A stretch of 64,000 nucleotides of DNA from Halobacteriovoraceae bacterium (GCA_020635115.1 JACKAK010000011.1:1-64000); one strand, 5' to 3'; shown: positions 1 through 9,506, counted from the stretch's first letter. Made by a program: numbers and translations. The notes: generated from the sequence alone by a model not told the origin.

Positions 1-30
1 CATCAAAAACAATTCTCTTTATGGTGTTAT

Positions 31-1056
31 ATGTCTTTAAGAATAATTCTTCTGCTATTAATTATTTTACCTTCGATAAATTTATTTGGAACTGAAACCA
101 AAGTTTGCGAGTCTCTCATTTTGAATTTTTCACAAGTTGGCCTTGCAAAATCTATTCAATTCACTTCTAAGTCTTGGGATCATATAGAGGGTGAATTTTC
201 AGGAAATAAAATTAAATCTGGCCTACACACATTTCAGGGAATTCAAAAACTCTCAAATTTGAACCCTGAAAGCAAAGTTGTGAGTCTCAATGCAAAGTCT
301 TATCAGGAATTTAAAGATGCCATTAAAAATATTCTAAATGAAAAAAATCACAAAAATACCATTTACATATATGAATTTGAAGAATCAAGTGCAATTGCAG
401 CTTTTATTCCACAACAAATGATGAATTCGAAGGCCAAAAGCGCAACTTATATTTCTGCTGTCTCTGGAAGAGGGCACTATTTAACTAAGTCACTTTGGCC
501 TAAAAAATTTACTAAAATAGATATTGAAAACTCTGTCAGAAATGCTTTACGGGAAGGATTTTCAACTTCACTAAGGAGAGATCAAATCCTTATAAAGGCC
601 AAAAATGGAATAACTATCGAAGTTAAAAAAGATACATTTGAAGTGATCACTGCCTATCGGGAAATTGATCAAATTTGGCTAGGAGAAATTTTAATGAAAT
701 CTGGCCTAAATTTAGAACATGATTTGTATGAGATCTTTTTAGATATTAAAAATTCTAAATTTGAAAATATAGATGAAGTCGACTGGCTTCTCTCTGAGGC
801 CTATGGAGATGCATTTATTGATATTACTCATAATTATAATGAAGTTCTATTGGCCATAGTCTCGTTTAGCTTAAACCAACATGATCATGAATCTTATATT
901 ATAGTCAAAAAAGCTTTCACTAACTATATTATGAAACAAGACCTTGACGCGAGAGACTTACTATTATTAATAAAATATAAATTTGAAGATGGCGGAATTG
1001 CTGTTTGGGATATATTTGAGGAAGAAGTCCAAATCTATCCCAAAGATCAAACCTGA
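31..1056 (+). CDS. secreted protein with EndoU-like nuclease domain
   Basis: Residues 1-20 form a signal peptide (hydrophobic stretch 5-19). After it come features resembling the bacterial EndoU RNase domain: a W-x-H-I-x-G segment with His51, a second His at 66 in a G-L-H context, and near residues 187-205 the strand NGITIE followed by a threonine-containing ITAYREI segment that resembles the end of EndoU domains. EndoU enzymes cleave RNA at uridylates; in bacteria they are often secreted toxins. The remaining ~130 residues are not recognised. No neighbour looks like an immunity gene. The first ATG is used; the upstream Shine-Dalgarno sequence is weak. The EndoU call rests on motif similarity only. 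Confidence 0.5.
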   Translation: MSLRIILLLLIILPSINLFGTETKVCESLILNFSQVGLAKSIQFTSKSWDHIEGEFSGNKIKSGLHTFQGIQKLSNLNPESKVVSLNAKSYQEFKDAIKNILNEKNHKNTIYIYEFEESSAIAAFIPQQMMNSKAKSATYISAVSGRGHYLTKSLWPKKFTKIDIENSVRNALREGFSTSLRRDQILIKAKNGITIEVKKDTFEVITAYREIDQIWLGEILMKSGLNLEHDLYEIFLDIKNSKFENIDEVDWLLSEAYGDAFIDITHNYNEVLLAIVSFSLNQHDHESYIIVKKAFTNYIMKQDLDARDLLLLIKYKFEDGGIAVWDIFEEEVQIYPKDQT

Positions 1057-1080
1057 ACATATTAGAAATATTCTACGTTA

Positions 1081-1980
1081 ATGAAAATATTTTATTTTAT
1101 AATCACAATATTTATTCTAAATAACTCCTTTGCTGGTATCTTTGAACAAAAATGTTTAAGGCCAGTTTATATGTTACTAGAACCCCTAACAAAAACGAAA
1201 AATATTGCCTACAAAGAGTGGAATATAAGTAAATCAACTGAGCTTCTCATCAAAGAAAATTTCTCTGAAGATTTTGAAGATGAACTTCAATATAAGCTTC
1301 TGTTTGATTTTTTAGTTAAAGAAAGAAATTTAGATATGGGCCCTTGGGGGCAGAGGTTCATGAAAAAAGTTATTCAAGAGGCCCTCGAAACAGATAGTGA
1401 GTTTATGAAAAATATTGGAATTAAAACCTTGAATGATTTCAATGGGCCATTCTATGATCAATTAAAGAATAGAGTTGCGATAAATGGTGAAGGAGAAGGA
1501 GTAGAGCGTTTAAATGCTGCAATTCACGAATTAGAACATGCTTTCGATAGGAATTCGAATTTTAAACGGTTTTTTTTCTATGATATCTTTAATATTCTTA
1601 ATGCCCTTTCTTTTATAAAAATGCCTATTGCATCTATCCTTCACACAAGAATTGAGTCACAGGCCATAGGAGCTCAGTGGGAATTTGTAAGTAGGATCCC
1701 CCAAACACATAGACAAAAGTTAATTGAAAAATACACTTATGAACTTACCAATTTGAATCAGTTTCAATCAACAAAGATTACAGATGACAGAAGTATTAGG
1801 GAGTTACTCATTTTCTCTTTGATGAATGCTGGACTGTCAAAAAGTGATTACATTGACAGAATGCTTGTCTACCAAGGACACTATTTTGAAATGATCATTT
1901 CCACACATTTAGAAAACGGATTTGGACTACTTGATATTCCCAACTTATTATTATACTTGGTTTTATTCTTACATCTATGA
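1081..1980 (+). CDS. secreted HExxH putative metallopeptidase
   Basis: A signal peptide (residues 1-18, ending SFA) precedes a mature protein carrying HELEH at 149-153, the zinc-binding HExxH signature of metallopeptidases, and an E-S motif at 192-193 that could give the third ligand as in gluzincins. I do not recognise the family. It follows the EndoU-like gene by 24 bases on the same strand, so both may be co-transcribed secreted hydrolases. The C-terminus (about 280-299) is hydrophobic and Leu-rich. The gene is clear; the enzymatic role is inferred from one motif. Confidence 0.6.
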   Translation: MKIFYFIITIFILNNSFAGIFEQKCLRPVYMLLEPLTKTKNIAYKEWNISKSTELLIKENFSEDFEDELQYKLLFDFLVKERNLDMGPWGQRFMKKVIQEALETDSEFMKNIGIKTLNDFNGPFYDQLKNRVAINGEGEGVERLNAAIHELEHAFDRNSNFKRFFFYDIFNILNALSFIKMPIASILHTRIESQAIGAQWEFVSRIPQTHRQKLIEKYTYELTNLNQFQSTKITDDRSIRELLIFSLMNAGLSKSDYIDRMLVYQGHYFEMIISTHLENGFGLLDIPNLLLYLVLFLHL

Positions 1981-2060
1981 ATATCTCTCAATTTATTGCT
2001 TCTTGTATTGCTGTATGAAGAAACTCATGCCAATGTCTTTCTTTTTACAAAGGAGAACTT

Positions 2061-2441
2061 ATGAATTCTAAGGAATATATAAACAACGCTGTGCGCACGG
2101 AGTCTCGTGATTTTGAAGCAATTGGTAAGAGACTTAGCGAAGAATCAAATATTCGCTTATTGCATGGAGCAATTGGACTCGCAACAGAGTCGGGTGAGTT
2201 TCTCGATGCTTTGAAGAAACATATTTATTATGGGAAAGAATTGGACCGAGTAAACTTAGCTGAAGAATTAGGTGATCTTTTTTGGTATATGGCCATTATT
2301 GCTGATGAGCTCGAGGTTAACTTTGAGCCAATTATGTCTACAAATATTGCTAAACTAAAGGCCAGATATGGGGAGAAATTTTCAGAGCAGGCTGCAGAAA
2401 ACAGGGATCTTAAGACCGAAAGATTAATACTAGAGCAATAG
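2061..2441 (+). CDS. MazG-like nucleotide pyrophosphohydrolase
   Basis: This 126-residue all-alpha protein has the two acidic helices of the MazG/dUTPase-like superfamily: E43-x-x-E46 and E68-E69-x-x-D72, which bind magnesium. Family members hydrolyse NTPs or dNTPs to the monophosphate and pyrophosphate, acting as house-cleaning enzymes or lowering ppGpp. The single-domain length matches short MazG proteins rather than the duplicated E. coli form. A strong AAAGGAG precedes the ATG. The actual nucleotide substrate cannot be told from sequence. Confidence 0.85.
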   Translation: MNSKEYINNAVRTESRDFEAIGKRLSEESNIRLLHGAIGLATESGEFLDALKKHIYYGKELDRVNLAEELGDLFWYMAIIADELEVNFEPIMSTNIAKLKARYGEKFSEQAAENRDLKTERLILEQ

Positions 2442-2489
2442 TTGTCTTATTAAAGTTCCAAGTTAAGTTATTGAAAAAACATTATTTAA

Positions 2490-2661
2490 ATGTTCACGGA
2501 TAAACAGATTTATTGAACATAGATGGTTGTCATGTTTTTGAGGCATCTAGAGTTCTAGGATGTAGCAATATAAAAACGTATTACCAATAAGTTAGAACTC
2601 TATTCTCATGTTTTGATAATAGGGATTCTCCAGGACTTATAATTGAGTTCTGGAGAATTAT
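2490..2661 (+). promoter_or_regulatory. structured leader with competing helices and a masked RBS
   Basis: Three helices compete before the 2662 ATG. Helix A:B pairs 2548-2557 with 2593-2602 (10 bp, perfect). Helix B:D pairs 2594-2600 with 2645-2651 (7 bp). Helix C:D pairs 2625-2636 with 2647-2658 (12 bp, one G-U) and buries the GGAG Shine-Dalgarno at 2652-2655. A further small hairpin pairs 2490-2496 with 2514-2520. If A pairs B, C:D can form and translation should be off; if B pairs D, the ribosome site is free. No known riboswitch class is recognised. The complementarity is seen directly; the switch function is inferred. Confidence 0.5.
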
Positions 2662-4260
2662 ATGCAGGTAGATAGATTTCTAATTATCCTAATGACACTT
2701 GTTTTTCTAAATTCGTGTCAAATTGGAGAAGACACTTTAGATACTTCTACTGGGAATCCATTAACCTCTCTTGCACAATATTTAGATGTAAACAATGATA
2801 AAAATGTCCAATTTTATGAGGCCTATACCCAAGACTTGAAGGCCGCAGAATATATTTCAAAAGAAATTCCTGTTGAGAGTGATTTGAATTTAATAGACTT
2901 CAACGGGGATAAAATATTTTCACAAGAAGAATATGACTCTATTCAATTACAAAGAGAAGAAATTTTTAAGCTCCAAGACGGGGAAATAGATTGTACAACA
3001 GAACAAGTCGTTGAAGAATTTGCTGAAGTTACAAATAACTTTTTATATTATAATCCATTTTGGGCCGGAATTGTGGTTGAGAGGTCTCTCAGGGCAAAAT
3101 GTTTGTCTACAAATTATAATGGCCTGCTTTTTAAAGCATTAAGATTGATAGATCGTAATAGAGATTCATATATTGATGAAGATGAATTTCACCAACTTTA
3201 TGGGCAACAAAAATATTCAAAAAAAGAAAGTGCTAATCTTTGGAACTATGATTATTCTGGAGAACTAAAAAAAACAATTTTTCATAGTAATGATTTATAT
3301 GTTTTCTCTGAGGATTTAATAAGCTTAGTGAAAGCTCATCAGAATATTTTTAAATCTGCTTCTAGTGATGATGGACTTAGATATATAAATCAATTTTTAG
3401 CAGACAATAAAAACTTTTATGAAGATGTTATCAAGTCGTACCAGAAATTAAGAAGCCAGGTTTCGCTTTTTGACACTGCTTTTGCTAATCGATATACGAT
3501 AATGAATTATTCACTTGAAGATTATCCTGAATTTAAAAAATTTGATTTAAATGAAGATGGCCATTTTACATTTGTCGACAAGTTTGCAATTGATTTTGTA
3601 ATTCAAACTAAATATTTTGATAAATTTAAAGATTGTCATTATGTGGAGTGGAGTGACCCTATTCCTTGGATTACAGTGAATAAAGTTTGTAAAGAAGACG
3701 AAGATACTTTAATTAAAAAATTTAAGATAGAAAACAGAACAAGTGTTCTTGATAGATTATCAAATGAAACGAAAAAAGAGGAGTTTATCAAGTCATATAA
3801 ATTTTTAATAAATTCAATCGTTATTTCAAATTTAAATAAATATGACTATAAGTATAAGTATGTTGAGTATCTTACTAGAAATTGTGGCGATGTTTCAAAA
3901 GATTTATCAATAGAGTCTAGTTTTAAGGAGCTCATAGATTTGTATATGAATCTTTCAAGGTTGATTTTTGATGGGGGCGAAAAAAAAGAATACATTATGA
4001 ATTGTTTTGATTCAGCAATTGAAATTCATACTTGGATAAATTTGGCCCATTATAGTCTACCCAGGCTAAAAAATGACCTTAATCTTTTAAGAAAATCCTG
4101 GAAGGAACTTTTTCCCAATGACAATTCATTAAAGCGAATTGAAAGTGAGATTCTGGAACTGACCTTTTCTCATCCAAAAGCACTTAAAATTGCAGATGAA
4201 AATCAACTGAGCTTGTTAGATTTGCAAGAAGTAATCTTAAAAGATCTATCGGAAAAATAG
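2662..4260 (+). CDS. EF-hand calcium-binding lipoprotein
   Basis: The lipoprotein signal peptide has the lipobox LNSC with Cys19. Four EF-hand loops of the DxNxD type are visible: residues 42-53, 79-90, 164-175 and 295-306, each ending in an acidic residue at position 12. Such loops bind calcium and are common in secreted bacterial proteins. The other ~300 residues are helical and unrecognised. Translation probably depends on the upstream leader, because its Shine-Dalgarno lies inside a 12-bp stem. Role unknown; a periplasmic or outer-membrane calcium-dependent scaffold is possible. Confidence 0.75.
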   Translation: MQVDRFLIILMTLVFLNSCQIGEDTLDTSTGNPLTSLAQYLDVNNDKNVQFYEAYTQDLKAAEYISKEIPVESDLNLIDFNGDKIFSQEEYDSIQLQREEIFKLQDGEIDCTTEQVVEEFAEVTNNFLYYNPFWAGIVVERSLRAKCLSTNYNGLLFKALRLIDRNRDSYIDEDEFHQLYGQQKYSKKESANLWNYDYSGELKKTIFHSNDLYVFSEDLISLVKAHQNIFKSASSDDGLRYINQFLADNKNFYEDVIKSYQKLRSQVSLFDTAFANRYTIMNYSLEDYPEFKKFDLNEDGHFTFVDKFAIDFVIQTKYFDKFKDCHYVEWSDPIPWITVNKVCKEDEDTLIKKFKIENRTSVLDRLSNETKKEEFIKSYKFLINSIVISNLNKYDYKYKYVEYLTRNCGDVSKDLSIESSFKELIDLYMNLSRLIFDGGEKKEYIMNCFDSAIEIHTWINLAHYSLPRLKNDLNLLRKSWKELFPNDNSLKRIESEILELTFSHPKALKIADENQLSLLDLQEVILKDLSEK

Positions 4261-4278
4261 TATTTTAAAAAAAATCAC

Positions 4279-4944
4279 TTATTGCAAAATTGAGCTGGAA
4301 CTTTCAGATATTAGAGGAGATCTTTGGTATAGATGGGTGTTTGGAAGTTCCTCTTTGAGTTGTTCGACGACAAAATCAACTGGCCTAAATTCATTCCAAT
4401 CTAGCTCAATAACCCTGCTACCTTTATCTTTTAAGTCAATCATTAACTCATGGTACAACTGATCTAGTCCTGTTAGATAACTTAAGGGGATATCCGATTC
4501 ACAATTACGACTACGCATTTTAATATTTTCATAGGTCCTTGTGGGATCATTTTTTAAATAGATTGTAATATGTGGAATCATTAAATTTCTGAGCATCACA
4601 TTTCTCATTTTATTATAGTTATCAAAATCTAAATCACTCATATTCCCATCAAGCCAGTTTTTTTTAGCAAAAATATAATCACCATAAATTGATCGATCAT
4701 AGATACAAGATTGCCCTGTTTTCCAGATATGTGTAATCCCCTCAAGGTGAAATTCATATCGATTTGACATAAGATAAAACTGCATAGGTAAAGCGTAATT
4801 TTTTGGATCATTGTAGTACATCTCAAGATATGGATTTGTTTCTACAGGTTCATAAAATGGTTTTATTTTTAAAGCTTCAGAAAGCTGTCGTGTTAATGTC
4901 GATTTTCCTGCTCCAATATTTCCCTCTATGATGATCATTTTCAT
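4279..4944 (-). CDS. deoxynucleoside kinase (dNK/dGK family)
   Basis: Phosphorylates deoxynucleosides to dNMPs for salvage. The P-loop GNIGAGKS spans residues 8-15, and the family DRS motif follows in a YDRSIYGD segment near residue 83. An arginine-rich lid (MRSRNCE) lies near 144. The length of 221 residues is typical. AAAGGA precedes the ATG on the minus strand. It converges with the EF-hand lipoprotein gene, 18 bases apart. Specificity (dA, dG, dC or T) cannot be read from sequence. Nucleoside salvage would suit a predator or scavenger that consumes DNA. Confidence 0.85.
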   Translation of the reverse strand: MKMIIIEGNIGAGKSTLTRQLSEALKIKPFYEPVETNPYLEMYYNDPKNYALPMQFYLMSNRYEFHLEGITHIWKTGQSCIYDRSIYGDYIFAKKNWLDGNMSDLDFDNYNKMRNVMLRNLMIPHITIYLKNDPTRTYENIKMRSRNCESDIPLSYLTGLDQLYHELMIDLKDKGSRVIELDWNEFRPVDFVVEQLKEELPNTHLYQRSPLISESSSSILQ

Positions 4945-5108
4945 AAGAATCCTTTATTTTTACTTTTAATTAAGCAAATTATTTAACATAGAGAAGCAAT
5001 AAAATAAATTTATATTAAAAGATACGCAGATTTGATGTTTTTTATTACCTTTTTTTCTGGATCAAGTTACACTTGTTATTGAAATAAATTTAACATAAGT
5101 GAGGAATT

Positions 5109-5624
5109 TTGAGCAAACTCTTAATTATTTCCGCAACAAAGGGTTCAAATTTAGAACTTTCTAAAAAAATTTGTAAAACAGCTGAAAAAATTTTTCATTC
5201 GACAGAAGTCATTAGTTTAGAAGATTTCAAAATTCCACTCTATACTCCATTGGAAGAGAATAATGGAATCAATGAAGATGTTCTTCACTTGTATGAAAAA
5301 TTACGAGAATGTAGTTCGATTGTTTTATGTGCTCCAGAATATAACGGAAATATTCCTCCAATTGTAAATAATGCTATCTGTTGGATCAGTCGTGCATCTG
5401 AAAATTGGCGAGAAGCATTCAATGGGAAGACAGCTGTGATTGCGACTTCAAGTGGGGGGACAGGATTTAAGTTTCAGTTATCAATGAGAATGCAATTAGA
5501 ACATCTTGGATGTGTTGTGCTACCAAGAACAGTTGCTGTTGGTGGGGGAAAGGAGTATAATGCGAAGTCTTGTGAAGGCATAATGAAGCAACTTAATTTG
5601 TTTTCAGGAAGAAAAAATGAATAA
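5109..5624 (+). CDS. NAD(P)H-dependent FMN reductase family protein
   Basis: A flavodoxin-fold oxidoreductase. The diagnostic APEYNG motif of the FMN_red family is at about residues 76-81, and SSGGTG near 114-119 is a second flavin-contact loop. Members reduce FMN, quinones, azo compounds or chromate with NAD(P)H. The start is TTG, chosen because GTGAGGA sits just upstream and no in-frame ATG fits. The gene overlaps the following gene by 8 bases, which implies co-translation. Confidence 0.8.
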   Translation: MSKLLIISATKGSNLELSKKICKTAEKIFHSTEVISLEDFKIPLYTPLEENNGINEDVLHLYEKLRECSSIVLCAPEYNGNIPPIVNNAICWISRASENWREAFNGKTAVIATSSGGTGFKFQLSMRMQLEHLGCVVLPRTVAVGGGKEYNAKSCEGIMKQLNLFSGRKNE

Positions 5625-6675
5625 CAAAAAGAGTGTATACTATTACAATTTATTAAAATCCCATGAAATAGAATTTAATAAGAATTATAGTTACCTAATT
5701 ACTCGGATTTTAAATGTTCAGTCAATGTATACTATTGGAAATCTAGAACTTGAAAATGTGAGCAAAGAAATATTGGATGCTTTTAATAAAAATGAGAGCT
5801 TTGTAGGAATTGATCGTATTTGTCTTTGTATTTCTGATGATTTTTCAAAGAAATTATCAGTTATATCTTCAGCAAACTCTTTAAAATTAACAGAGAATAA
5901 AATGATGGCCCGTTATCAATGCTATGTGGCCCATGAGAGCTCGCTTTATAACCTCTCTCAGGGGGATTTTAGGTCATATAGTGATATAGATCAAATACTT
6001 AAAACATATGATGAAAATTCAAAACCTTCTCAAAAATCATTGATAAGACTCAAGGAAATGGGGGTGAAAAGTGGCCTAACACTAAGATTTAAAATTGATG
6101 AATCTCATAGCGGTTTTATTTTTTTAAATTCATCCCATACACAGGTTTTTAATGTATTAGATGATGAATTTTTTTCTATGCTATATTTGTTAAAATCTGT
6201 AGTAATGTTAATTATTCTAGAAAGTATTTATAAGAATGAAAAATATCTAAATATCACAGACTTTTTTGTCAATGATAGACTTCTTACAAGATCAAAAGTT
6301 AATTTTGATATTATAATGAATGCAATTCAGGAGTATTATAATTTTCATTATTCTGAAACTAAAATTAAAGGTATAGGAAGTTTAAATATAAGCGCATTAA
6401 ATTCAAATAATATACTTTTAAAAGAATTATTTCATCTAATAGATCTCAATCCTAATTTATTGAATCTTACTCAACTCGAAGTTGAATTGAGTATTGTTGC
6501 AAATAAATTAAAAATTGAAATTAGATATGAAGAAAAAATAAAACTATATATATCTAAACACACACTGGGAAAGAGATTTTTTGGTGTTCATTTGTCCATT
6601 GAGGAAAATGGATTTGTTTTAAGTATTCCTATTGAAATATCAAAAAAAGAAATGTTTCCTTATAGTGTGGAGTAA
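5617..6675 (+). CDS. hypothetical protein, possible GAF-like domain
   Basis: A 352-residue cytoplasmic protein with no signal peptide. Residues about 70-200 alternate beta strands and helices in a way that suggests a degenerate GAF sensor domain (strands RICLCIS, LTLRFKI and GFIFLNS), and the C-terminal ~100 residues hold another alpha/beta stretch. No catalytic motif is visible. It starts inside the FMN reductase gene and ends 5 bases before ilvA, so the three genes form an operon. A regulatory or sensory role is a guess. Confidence 0.6.
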   Translation: MNNKKSVYYYNLLKSHEIEFNKNYSYLITRILNVQSMYTIGNLELENVSKEILDAFNKNESFVGIDRICLCISDDFSKKLSVISSANSLKLTENKMMARYQCYVAHESSLYNLSQGDFRSYSDIDQILKTYDENSKPSQKSLIRLKEMGVKSGLTLRFKIDESHSGFIFLNSSHTQVFNVLDDEFFSMLYLLKSVVMLIILESIYKNEKYLNITDFFVNDRLLTRSKVNFDIIMNAIQEYYNFHYSETKIKGIGSLNISALNSNNILLKELFHLIDLNPNLLNLTQLEVELSIVANKLKIEIRYEEKIKLYISKHTLGKRFFGVHLSIEENGFVLSIPIEISKKEMFPYSVE

Positions 6676-6680
6676 AAAAA

Positions 6681-7886
6681 ATGCGATTAGAAGATTTTCA
6701 AAAAACCGCAAAAGATCTCTCTGAGTATATAATTTCAACGCCTACAGTTTATTCATCTGTTTTCTCAGAGCTGGCCAAGTCTAAAATATATCTCAAATTA
6801 GAAAATTTGCAATTGACTGGATCATTTAAGATTAGAGGGGCCTTAACCAAACTCAATCACCTCTCTCAGAGCGATTTAGATAAAGGGATCCTGGCCGCTT
6901 CTGCAGGAAACCACGCTCAGGGGGTTGCCCTGGCCTCACGAATCAAGGGGGCCAAATGTACTATTGTCATGCCGGAAACAACTCCCCTTTCAAAGATTCG
7001 GGGGACTCAACGTTTAGGAGCAGAAGTAATTCTTTGTGGTAATACTTATGATGATGCCTTTAATAAAGCAATGGAGTTACAAACACAAAAAAATTATACG
7101 TATGTGCATGCTTATGATGATGAATCCATTATCCTTGGCCAAGGAACTGTTGGTCTTGAAATTATTGAACAGTGCAAAGGTGTTGACACGATTATTGTTC
7201 CAGTTGGGGGAGGAGGATTGATTTCTGGAATTGCTAAAAGTGCAAAAATGCTCAACCCTAATTTAAGAATTATTGGGGTAGAAACTGAAAGCGCAATCTC
7301 TTTGAAAAAAAGTATTCAAAGAGGACAAAGAATGCCTACTGAATTAAAAAAAACCATGGCCGATGGGATTGCTGTTAAGCAAATAGGTGAAGCAAATTAT
7401 ACAATCTTAAAAGAACTATTGGATGAAGTTGTTACTGTCACTGAACTAGAAACAGCAAATGCGATTATGCGCTTACTTGAAACTGAAAAAATACTGGTTG
7501 AAGGAGCAGGGGCGGTAGGTATTGCAGCAGTTATAAATGATTACATTTCAATGAAAGAAAACGAGAAAGTTGTTTGCGTGATTTCAGGGGGAAATATAGA
7601 TCTAAACTTTCTGTCTAGAATAATTAATAAGGGGATGGAAAGTGATGGTCGATTGTTTCAGTTCAAAGTTAAAGTGCCTGATGATCCTGGTATATTAGCT
7701 TCAATTGCCAAGTTGATTGGACAAAAGGGTGCCAATATTCTTGAAATCAATCATCAACGGGTGTTCTCAAATACAAGACTAAATGAAACGATTTTGAGTT
7801 TCAACTTGGAAACCAAAGGTTTTGACCAGGTCGATGAAATTTTAAATGAAATTAAGGCCCAAGGATTGGAGCTCATGACAAATTAG
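6681..7886 (+). CDS. ilvA: threonine ammonia-lyase with ACT domain
   Basis: PLP enzyme converting L-threonine to 2-oxobutanoate and ammonia. The PLP lysine is K50 in GSFKIRGA; the Gly-rich phosphate loop VGGGGL is near residue 176. A C-terminal ACT domain (about 325-401) follows, as in the ~400-residue class that lies between biodegradative TdcB and long biosynthetic IlvA. ACT domains usually bind an amino acid, giving feedback control. Rich in GGCC. It converges with the next gene, the stops overlapping by 4 bases. Confidence 0.9.
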   Translation: MRLEDFQKTAKDLSEYIISTPTVYSSVFSELAKSKIYLKLENLQLTGSFKIRGALTKLNHLSQSDLDKGILAASAGNHAQGVALASRIKGAKCTIVMPETTPLSKIRGTQRLGAEVILCGNTYDDAFNKAMELQTQKNYTYVHAYDDESIILGQGTVGLEIIEQCKGVDTIIVPVGGGGLISGIAKSAKMLNPNLRIIGVETESAISLKKSIQRGQRMPTELKKTMADGIAVKQIGEANYTILKELLDEVVTVTELETANAIMRLLETEKILVEGAGAVGIAAVINDYISMKENEKVVCVISGGNIDLNFLSRIINKGMESDGRLFQFKVKVPDDPGILASIAKLIGQKGANILEINHQRVFSNTRLNETILSFNLETKGFDQVDEILNEIKAQGLELMTN

Positions 7887-9295
7887 GGCGCTAAAGTTAC
7901 AAAAATAATCTCATTAGCGCCATGGACCTTGAGTTGCGAATAAAGTAGTTCTCTCATGAGACGTGTTGAGTTATTTCCCAAAATGAGTAAAATGTTTTGA
8001 CCTTCTATTGATTTGAAATATTTTTTCGAAAAATTTACTGACCTAGAAAAAAGTAATTTTTCGGAATCAGTCCCTGGACTTGCACCATAGTGCATAGTTT
8101 TTTGTGTGAACTGATCTAACATGATCTCGGAGAGATTTAGATTTAATTTCTTGTTCATGTATTCTAATAACTTCCATTCTATAGTTCTGACTTGCTCAAG
8201 ACGTTTCATAATATATTTATCAAAAATTGGAGTTATAAATACGGAATGAATTTCATGATTTTTAATGAATTGAGAAATTTGTTTATCGAATTGACCTGAA
8301 GATAGATCCTCATACTTAATTTGATTCTCAAATATGGAGTGTATACTTTGATCTTGTTTAAGTTGAGAATATTTACTAGAAAAAGAAGACAGACCATATT
8401 TAATAGACCAATCAATTAGTTTTGAGTAAAGATCTAATTCATATTTATTCACAAACTCATGCAATTCAACTGATTCTAATTTTCTTGATGGTTTGGCAAC
8501 AGATGAAGCTCCTAGTGTTACAAGATCCACACCAGTTTCTAAGTAAACGTTTATAGCAAATTCTTCTAATAACTCTTGATAGCTATGAGTAAAAAATTGG
8601 TTAAATCGAGAATATTTTTTTTCAAAAGGGTGAGAAGTCACAAGATCAAAATGTTTACTTTTTACAATGATTTTATCATGTTTTAATATTTGAAAATGAG
8701 GATTATTTTCAATTGTTCTTTTAAATATCGGATGTAAAAAATTATTAGAAAAGAATTGATTTTGATTTATTTCTTTTTTGTGAATTAATCTAAGGCCCTC
8801 TCCAACTAAATGGCGAGCAAAAACTCTAAAATCAACTCGTTTTAAAATCGCTATAGCGTTTGCATAATCAACATCTTCGGCCCTAAAAATGGTAGAATTC
8901 CTACTTGGATCGAATAAAATCTTACTGCCACTTTTTTCGATGGCCTCTAAAAACATACTCTCTTTATCCATGAATTCTATTTTTTTTTCACCTAGAATAG
9001 TAATAGGCTCATACTCTTCGTGAATTACATTTTTGGCATCTATTATGTCTTGAGTATTTTTTTGAAGTGACCGAGGAATTGGTAGATGGTTTGAATCAAA
9101 AAAAGACAGAGGGATTCCAATCGAGTTGTAGTGAATCGCTATTTCCAATTGATCTTCTTTCGTACTCATTTTGGGTTCACAATCACTTGCATATAAGGAA
9201 GAGAGAAAAAAGAAAATACAAAGTATGCAAATCATAAATACGGCCCTAGATAATATGAAAAAAGGGGAATATACACACTTTTCTGACTTGTTCAA
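7883..9295 (-). CDS. secreted hypothetical protein
   Basis: A hydrophobic segment at about residues 16-36 ending in YAS makes a long signal peptide; the mature protein is ~430 residues. I do not recognise any domain. The middle has a conserved-looking EEFAINVYLETGVDL helix, and the C-terminus ends with a strand-like LLILGNNSTRLMRELL segment that resembles a Rossmann-type loop. Codon and GGCC use match neighbours, so it is a resident gene. Function unknown. Confidence 0.65.
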   Translation of the reverse strand: MNKSEKCVYSPFFILSRAVFMICILCIFFFLSSLYASDCEPKMSTKEDQLEIAIHYNSIGIPLSFFDSNHLPIPRSLQKNTQDIIDAKNVIHEEYEPITILGEKKIEFMDKESMFLEAIEKSGSKILFDPSRNSTIFRAEDVDYANAIAILKRVDFRVFARHLVGEGLRLIHKKEINQNQFFSNNFLHPIFKRTIENNPHFQILKHDKIIVKSKHFDLVTSHPFEKKYSRFNQFFTHSYQELLEEFAINVYLETGVDLVTLGASSVAKPSRKLESVELHEFVNKYELDLYSKLIDWSIKYGLSSFSSKYSQLKQDQSIHSIFENQIKYEDLSSGQFDKQISQFIKNHEIHSVFITPIFDKYIMKRLEQVRTIEWKLLEYMNKKLNLNLSEIMLDQFTQKTMHYGASPGTDSEKLLFSRSVNFSKKYFKSIEGQNILLILGNNSTRLMRELLYSQLKVHGANEIIFVTLAP

Positions 9296-9380
9296 ATAAC
9301 TTTGATATTTAAATGTAGTATTCGTGAAATTGTTCTAGATCAATTTCTCTAGTGGTAAACAGTCGATATTTATTTTAATT

Positions 9381-9506
9381 TTAGTGAGAGTCATCGCCTG
9401 GTAAAACAACATCTTTATCAAAGGTAGAATTGGCAATAATAATTGAAACTGGTAAACTGGCCCAAGTAGCAACTAAAATTAAGGCCATCCATAATTCATC
9501 ACTCAT
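9381..9506 (-). CDS. small membrane protein, 41 residues
   Basis: The reading frame starts at an ATG preceded by AAAAGGG and encodes 41 residues: a short acidic start, one transmembrane helix (about residues 5-26, ending IIIAN), then an acidic tail (DKDVV...GDDSH). It uses GCC after G (ATG-GCC, TGG-GCC) as real genes here do. It fills an otherwise empty 327-bp gap. No family is recognised. Single-helix proteins of this size often modulate membrane complexes. Confidence 0.5.
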   Translation of the reverse strand: MSDELWMALILVATWASLPVSIIIANSTFDKDVVLPGDDSH

